The notes under the pieces were generated by a model that was given only the letters and a program-made list of their open reading frames with translations, was not told the origin of the DNA and did not search any database. The translations under genes and the position numbers were made by a program. A stretch of 64,000 nucleotides of DNA from the NCBI RefSeq assembly GCF_900105755.1, contig NZ_FNTQ01000001.1, positions 6,634,001-6,698,000 of the forward strand. Direction: 5' to 3'. The DNA is from Streptomyces sp. Ag109_O5-10. GTDB taxonomy: Bacteria; Actinomycetota; Actinomycetes; Streptomycetales; Streptomycetaceae. Shown here in pieces: positions 59,363-64,000 of the stretch; the stretch's first letter is position 1; each line of letters begins with the position of its first letter.

Positions 59363-59609
59363 CGTCACGCGGCAGCCGCTCCACCCACCGGTGCGTACCC
59401 GCGGTCCCACACGGGTCCACCCCCAGCCCGGTCCGGTGGAACGGCTGCCGCCTCCCCCCTCGGTGTGGCCGGCGGTCTACGGAATGCCAGAGCCTCAACT
59501 GTGAAGTTCTGGTGGAGGGGAATTGAGCATAGGCCCGTCACCGGCCGCACTATCGCGGACGTCGGTATTCCGCTTGTGCAGGTTGTGGATTGTCCGACTG
59601 AACGGCGGT

Positions 59610-60368
59610 TCAGCCCCGGCCCACGTACGGCATCGCCGTCGCCAGCACCGTCGCGAACTGCACGTTCGCCGCCAGCGGCAGCTCGGCCATGTGCCGCACG
59701 GTCCGCGCCACGTCCGCCACGTCCATCACCGGTTCCGGGGCGATCACCCCGTTCGCCTGCAGCGCGCCGGTCTCCATCCGGGCCGTCATGTCCGTCGCCG
59801 CGTTGCCGATGTCGATCTGCCCGACCGCGATGCCGTACGGCCGCCCGTCGAGCGACAGGGACTTGGTGAGCCCCGTCAGCGCGTGCTTGGTCGCGGTGTA
59901 GGCGGCCGAGTGCGGGCGGGGCGCGTGCGCCGAGACGGACCCGTTGTTGATGATCCGCCCGCCCTGCGGGTCCTGCTCCTTCATCTGCCGGAACGCCGCC
60001 TGCGCGCACAGGAACGCCCCGTTGAGGTTGGTGTCCACCACGTGCCGCCACGCCTCGTAGGGCAGGTCCTCCACGGCCACCCCGCCCGGTCCGAACGTCC
60101 CCGCGTTGTTGAACAGCAGGTCCACCCGCCCGAACCGGTCCACGGCCGCCGCGAACAGCCCGGCCACGTCGTCGGGTTGCGAGACGTCGGTCCGTACGGC
60201 GAGAGAGGCGCCGCCGGGCGCCAGTGCCGCCGTCTCCTCCAGCCGTGCGGCGCGCCGGCCGGCGAGCGCCACCGACCAGCCGGAGCGCAGCAGTTCCGTG
60301 GCCACGGCGCGGCCGATGCCGGAACCGGCGCCGGTGACGACCGCGATCTTTGGTTGCTTGGTGTCCAT
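59610..60368 (-). CDS. SDR family oxidoreductase
   Basis: A 252-residue classical short-chain dehydrogenase. AVVTGAGSGIGRAVA binds cofactor, AGRRAARLEE indicates NADPH, NNAGTFGPGG follows, and the catalytic set is in NNGSVSAHAPRPHSAAYTATKHA (Ser, Tyr, Lys). The C-terminus, with ATVLATAMPYVGRG, is like the Streptomyces clavaldehyde-dehydrogenase-like SDRs. The substrate is unknown. The 247 bases before its stop (59363-59609) contain no recognisable gene. A single hairpin repeat lies behind the next gene upstream. Confidence 0.92.
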   Translation of the reverse strand: MDTKQPKIAVVTGAGSGIGRAVATELLRSGWSVALAGRRAARLEETAALAPGGASLAVRTDVSQPDDVAGLFAAAVDRFGRVDLLFNNAGTFGPGGVAVEDLPYEAWRHVVDTNLNGAFLCAQAAFRQMKEQDPQGGRIINNGSVSAHAPRPHSAAYTATKHALTGLTKSLSLDGRPYGIAVGQIDIGNAATDMTARMETGALQANGVIAPEPVMDVADVARTVRHMAELPLAANVQFATVLATAMPYVGRG

Positions 60369-60437
60369 GGGGTCGCAGCGTAGGCGCTCCGCTGGGAGGG
60401 CCGCGTCAGCCAGGCCGTCGGTTGTCCGCGGCGCCGT

Positions 60438-60479
60438 GGGGGCTGGTCGCGCAGTTCCCCGCGCCCCTTTCGGGGCGCG
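60438..60479. repeat. Single copy of the GCGCCCC hairpin repeat
   Basis: GGGGGCTGGTCGCGCAGTTC runs into CCCGCGCCCC and a perfect stem GCGCCCC-TTTC-GGGGCGC (60461-60478). It is the reverse-strand form of the units at 4285-4945 and of the copy at 21794. It lies 33 bases beyond the stop of the Gfo/Idh/MocA gene and can act as its terminator. Confidence 0.8.
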
Positions 60480-60511
60480 TTCAGCGGGGGGCGTGCAGTG
60501 CGGGGGCGTCT

Positions 60512-61510
60512 TTACGCCTCGCCCGGGTAGCGGACGCCGATCTGCTCTCGCAGGGTGTCCAGGGTGCGCATGACCGCGAGGGTGCTGTCGTGGGGGACGA
60601 GGGGGGACTCCTGGTCGCCGGCGCGGACCGCGCGCATGGCCTCCCTGGCCTCGTGGCGGAAGGTGTTGCGCGGGCCGTCCTCCGGGGTCAGGACGAACTC
60701 CTCGGGGTCGCGGCCGTCGCGGTGCAGGACGAAGCGGTCGGGGTTGAAGAAGCCGTCCGGGACGTCGATCCGGCCCTGCGAGCCGGTGACCGAGGCCGTG
60801 GTGCCGGTGCCGCCGACGATGGAGCAGTGCACCGAGGCGAGAGCGCCGCTCTCCCACGAGAGCAGCGCACCCGTCTGGAGATCGACGCCCTCCTCCGAGA
60901 GCACCGCTCGCGCCGAAAGACCGTCCGGCTCGCCGAGCAGCAGGTGCGCGAACGACACCGGGTACACCCCCAGGTCGAGCAGCGCACCCCCGCCGAGCAG
61001 CGGGTTCCGCAGCCGGTGCGCCGGCGGGAACGGCCCCTCCAGGCCGAAGTCCGCCTGCACGGTCCGCACCTCGCCGATCGCCCCGTCCGCGACCAGCGCG
61101 GTCAGCCGCCGGATGAGCGGATGGCAGTACATCCACATCGCCTCCATCAGGAAGCGGCCGTGCTCCTTCGCCAGCGCGACCAGTTCCCCGGCCTCGCGGG
61201 CGTTGAGCGTGAACGGCTTCTCGCACAGCACGTTCCGCCCCGCCGTCAGGCACAGCCCGGCGGCCGTCCGGTGCGCCGAGTGCGGGGTGGCGACGTACAC
61301 GATGTCCACGTCCTCGTCGCGGGCCAGCGACTCCCAGTCCCCGTACGCCCGCCCGATTCCGAACCGCTCCGCGAACCCCTCCGCCGACTCGGGGGACCGC
61401 GAGGCCACCGCCACGATCTCCGCGTCGGGCAGATCGACCAGGTCCGCCGCCATCGCCGCCGCGATCCCGCCCGTCGCCAGGATCCCCCACCGCACGCTCT
61501 GCTCACCCAT
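60512..61510 (-). CDS. Gfo/Idh/MocA-family oxidoreductase
   Basis: A 332-residue NAD(P)-dependent sugar or inositol-type dehydrogenase. The Rossmann entry is VRWGILATGGIAAAMAADL, followed by VAVASRSPESAEGFAERFG and the diagnostic CEKPFTLN with catalytic Lys. The C-terminal domain contains GGALLDLGVYPVSFAHLLLG. Trans-1,2-dihydrobenzene-diol dehydrogenase-like proteins share this pattern. The start is set at 61510, where homology begins; an open extension upstream is Pro/Arg-rich and unlikely. The hairpin repeat at 60438 terminates it. Confidence 0.92.
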   Translation of the reverse strand: MGEQSVRWGILATGGIAAAMAADLVDLPDAEIVAVASRSPESAEGFAERFGIGRAYGDWESLARDEDVDIVYVATPHSAHRTAAGLCLTAGRNVLCEKPFTLNAREAGELVALAKEHGRFLMEAMWMYCHPLIRRLTALVADGAIGEVRTVQADFGLEGPFPPAHRLRNPLLGGGALLDLGVYPVSFAHLLLGEPDGLSARAVLSEEGVDLQTGALLSWESGALASVHCSIVGGTGTTASVTGSQGRIDVPDGFFNPDRFVLHRDGRDPEEFVLTPEDGPRNTFRHEAREAMRAVRAGDQESPLVPHDSTLAVMRTLDTLREQIGVRYPGEA

Positions 61511-61641
61511 CCCGGCCGCCCACCCTCGCTCACGTGTTTCCCGGCAGTCTGTACGAGCTGAGAGCATATGCGGGGGCCGACGGGGTCCGGCAACAGCCGA
61601 CCGGACCGCGAGACCCACGAAGACGGGGGGACAGGGGACAC

Positions 61642-63015
61642 ATGCCCGAGCAGCCGGCGCGGCCGACACCGCACGCCCAGGACACCGCGAACGCCCAGGA
61701 CACCGCGAACGCCCAGGACACCGCCGTCCCCGCACCGCGCGGCCCCGCCGGCCGCCCCGGCCCGGCGCCCGCCCCCGCCGCCACCCGCCGCGCCGGCCTC
61801 CTCCTCGTCCTGCTCCTCGGCGGGCTCACCGCGACGCCCCCGCTGGCCATGGACATGTACCTCCCGTCCCTGCCGGAGGTCACCCGCTCCCTCGGCGCCC
61901 CCGCCGCGACCGTCCAGCTCACCCTCACCGCCTGCCTCGCCGGCATGGCACTGGGACAGCTCGTCGTCGGCCCGATGAGCGATCGCTGGGGGCGCCGCCG
62001 CCCGCTGCTGGCCGGCCTCGCCGTCTACGTCGTCGCCACCGTCCTGTGCGCCGTCGCGCCGGACGTCGGGACCCTGATCGCCTTCCGCCTCGCCCAGGGC
62101 CTCGCGGGCGCGGCCGGCATCGTCATCGCGCGGGCCGTCGTACGCGACCTCTACGACGGGGTCGCCATGGCCCGCTTCTTCTCCACCCTGATGCTGGTCT
62201 CCGGGGTCGCCCCGGTCGTCGCCCCGCTGATCGGCGGGCAGATCCTGCGGGTGACCGACTGGCGGGGCGTCTTCGTCGTCCTCACGGTCGTCGGGACGCT
62301 GCTCGCCGTACTGGTCTGGGTCCGGCTCCCGGAGACCCTGCCGCCTGCCGACCGGCACGCCGGGGGAGCGGCCACCGCCGTCCGCGCCATGCGGAGCCTC
62401 CTGGCCGACCTGCCCTTCACCGGCTACATGCTCGCGGGCGGCTTCGCCTTCGCGGCCCTCTTCGCCTACATATCCGCGTCCCCGTACGTCATCCAGGAGA
62501 TCTACGGCGCCTCCCCGCAGACCTTCTCCCTCCTCTTCGGCCTCAACTCGGTCGGTCTTGTGATCGCCGGTCAGGTCAACGGGAAGGTGCTGGTCGGCCG
62601 GGTCAGCCTGGACAAGGTGCTGGGGGCGGGCCTGGCCGTGACCGTGCTCGCGGCGACCGCCCTGCTGCTGATGTCGACCGGCGCCCTCGGCCCGGTCGGC
62701 CTCGGCCCGGTCGCCACCGCGCTCTTCGTCCTGATGTCCGCGATGGGCTTCACCCTGCCCAACGCCCAGTCCCTCGCGCTGCTGCGCACCCGGCAGGCGG
62801 CCGGGTCCGCGTCCGCGCTGCTCGGGACCTCCTCGTTCCTCGTCGGCGCGGTCGCCTCGCCGCTGGTCGGGGTCGCCGGGGAGAGAACCGCCGTGCCCAT
62901 GGCGATCGTCCAACTGGCGGGGGCACTGGTGGCACTGGCCTGCTTCGTGGGAATGTGCCGTCCTTGGGCAGCACGTGGGAACACCCGTGCGAGGGCGGAG
63001 GGAGCAGGGAGCTGA
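61642..63015 (+). CDS. Bcr/CflA-family multidrug MFS transporter
   Basis: A 457-residue, 12-segment drug/proton antiporter. Bcr/CflA features are MDMYLPSLPEVTRSLGA in the first segment, GQLVVGPMSDRWGRRRPLL (motif A) and VARAVVRDLYDG-type blocks in segment 4. The first ~50 residues are soluble and contain the imperfect repeat DTANAQ (DNA unit GACACCGCGAACGCCCAG, two copies plus a partial). The ATG follows GGGGGGACAGGGGACAC. Its end overlaps the serine hydrolase frame as CTGA. It probably exports chloramphenicol-, bicyclomycin- or sulfonamide-like compounds or amino acids. Confidence 0.93.
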   Translation: MPEQPARPTPHAQDTANAQDTANAQDTAVPAPRGPAGRPGPAPAPAATRRAGLLLVLLLGGLTATPPLAMDMYLPSLPEVTRSLGAPAATVQLTLTACLAGMALGQLVVGPMSDRWGRRRPLLAGLAVYVVATVLCAVAPDVGTLIAFRLAQGLAGAAGIVIARAVVRDLYDGVAMARFFSTLMLVSGVAPVVAPLIGGQILRVTDWRGVFVVLTVVGTLLAVLVWVRLPETLPPADRHAGGAATAVRAMRSLLADLPFTGYMLAGGFAFAALFAYISASPYVIQEIYGASPQTFSLLFGLNSVGLVIAGQVNGKVLVGRVSLDKVLGAGLAVTVLAATALLLMSTGALGPVGLGPVATALFVLMSAMGFTLPNAQSLALLRTRQAAGSASALLGTSSFLVGAVASPLVGVAGERTAVPMAIVQLAGALVALACFVGMCRPWAARGNTRARAEGAGS

Positions 63016-64000
63016 GCGTACCGAGACTGCGCGTCGAGACACCGGAACGGGCCGGTCTCGACCCCGCGGAACTCAGGCACCTCGTCCGCGAAGTGCACGA
63101 TCTCACCGCCGGTGAGCGGCCCTGGGCGGCCGGGGCCGTCGTGGTCGCCGGACGCGGACCCGTGATCGCCGTGCAGGAGGCCTCCGGCTGGGCCGTGCGC
63201 TGGTCCGCGTACGACCCCGAGACCGACGCCGGTGTCGAACTGCTGCCCGCCGCCCGGGTCCCGGCGACCGTCGACACCCCCTTCGACGTCGCCTCCCTCA
63301 CCAAACTGTTCACCGCGGTCGCCGTCGTGCAGCAACTGGAGCGCGGCACCCTCGGCATCGACGCCCGCGTCGGCGCCTACCTCCCCGACTTCCACGGGGC
63401 CGTCGTGCACGGCATCACCGTCCGCCAGCTCCTCACCCACACCTCAGGGCTGCGCCCCGAACTCCCGCTCTACGACTGCCCCGACGACGCGGCCCGCCTC
63501 GGCCTGCTCCGCGCGGAGGCCCCGACCAGCGCCCCCGGCGCCTACCGCTACTCGGACCTGAACCTGCTCCTCCTCCAGCAGGTCCTGGAGCGGATCACCG
63601 GCCGCCCCCTCGACGTCCTGGTCCGCGACGGCATCACCCGGCCGCTCGGCATGACCGCCACCGACTTCGGACCCTGCCCGGGGGCGGCGGCCACCGAGGA
63701 CCAGCGGCGGCCGTGGGCCAAGGCGGACCGGGGGATGCTGCGGGGCGTCGTGCACGACGAGAACGCCTGGGCGCTGGGCGGGGTGGCCGGGCACGCCGGC
63801 CTCTTCTCCACCGGCAGGGACCTGGCGATCTTCTGCCGGGCCCTGCTCGCGGGCGGCGCCTACGGCCCGGCGCGGATCCTCGGCCCCGACTTCGTGGACC
63901 TGTTGCTGGCCCCGCCCGGCCTGGGCTTCCTGGTGGACCAGCCGTGGTTCATGGGCGAGCTGGCCGGACAGGGGGCGGCGGGCCACACCGGGTTCACCGG
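63012..64000 (+). CDS. Serine hydrolase (class C beta-lactamase-like), partial, CTG start likely
   Basis: The first ~330 residues of a beta-lactamase/D,D-peptidase-like serine hydrolase; the end is outside the window. The catalytic SxxK is in DVASLTKLFTAVAVVQQL, the YxN motif in YRYSDLNLLLLQQVL, and LLTHTSGL and GHAGLFSTGRDLAIF are characteristic. No standard start codon fits near the conserved beginning. The frame opens at CTG inside CTGA, overlapping the transporter stop, with GGAGGG 8 bases upstream; a homologous GTG position reads GTA. A TTG 16 codons earlier is an alternative. The substrate is probably a peptide or ester, not necessarily a beta-lactam. Confidence 0.85.
   Translation, partial: MSVPRLRVETPERAGLDPAELRHLVREVHDLTAGERPWAAGAVVVAGRGPVIAVQEASGWAVRWSAYDPETDAGVELLPAARVPATVDTPFDVASLTKLFTAVAVVQQLERGTLGIDARVGAYLPDFHGAVVHGITVRQLLTHTSGLRPELPLYDCPDDAARLGLLRAEAPTSAPGAYRYSDLNLLLLQQVLERITGRPLDVLVRDGITRPLGMTATDFGPCPGAAATEDQRRPWAKADRGMLRGVVHDENAWALGGVAGHAGLFSTGRDLAIFCRALLAGGAYGPARILGPDFVDLLLAPPGLGFLVDQPWFMGELAGQGAAGHTGFT

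Overview
The window looks like a chromosome arm or core segment of a Streptomyces-type actinomycete. GC content is very high, GTG starts are common, several genes appear leaderless, and the gene families are typical Streptomyces ones (SpoIIE-type phosphatases, AbfB, an actinobacterial RNase H/phosphatase fusion, TetR- and LAL-type regulators). Both ends are cut inside genes: an F420-dependent LLM oxidoreductase on the left and a class C beta-lactamase-like serine hydrolase on the right.

Layout. 0-4.3 kb: LLM oxidoreductase, a proline-rich membrane protein, N-acetylmuramoyl-L-alanine amidase, methyltransferase and aldo/keto reductase. 4.3-4.95 kb: five tandem copies of a ~138-bp hairpin-bearing repeat between convergent genes. 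5-9.6 kb: two MFS exporters flanking an SCPx-type thiolase. 9.7-13.4 kb: a two-component pair split by a divergent secreted arabinofuranosidase. 13.6-16.6 kb: a MaoC / zinc alcohol dehydrogenase / SDR operon. The thiolase and this operon share a KstR-like box and a CTGAC-N5-GTCAG palindrome; the palindrome also precedes the left-edge LLM gene. This suggests one dispersed sterol or acyl-CoA catabolic regulon. 16.7-19.5 kb: SpoIIE phosphatase, a 50-residue hydrophilic protein and an unknown protein. 19.6-22.6 kb: the conserved Nif3 / zinc-ribbon / RNase H-phosphatase operon, whose last gene carries intergenic-type repeats in its linker. 22.6-31.3 kb: KDPG aldolase, YaaA, an RNB ribonuclease, a damaged MerR gene, a flavin monooxygenase with a divergent TetR repressor, a DUF4260/TetR operon with a very clear promoter-operator, an AraC regulator and an EamA transporter.

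31.29-31.70 kb is rnpB, the RNA subunit of RNase P. The last part of rnpB is duplicated exactly (23 bp) at 38,234. The 6.5 kb between the two copies holds a small helical protein, a 1,479-residue RHS/YD-repeat polymorphic toxin with an unclassified C-terminal domain, a probable immunity protein and a DUF4291 protein. This looks like a toxin island bounded by attachment sites, with no integrase left inside.

38.5-49.5 kb is accessory and partly decayed: phosphatase, SDR, LLM monooxygenase, MarR, a YefM/YoeB toxin-antitoxin pair, a TetR/NmrA-like pair with twin operators, and remnants of an MDR reductase, a DUF6247 gene, an ArsR regulator and an IS481-family transposase. 49.6-64 kb returns to ordinary genes: a molybdopterin oxidoreductase, MazG-like and DoxX proteins, an NTF2-like protein, an aldo/keto reductase, a MacB-type ABC exporter, a D,D-carboxypeptidase, an SDR, a Gfo/Idh/MocA oxidoreductase, a Bcr/CflA efflux pump and the serine hydrolase.
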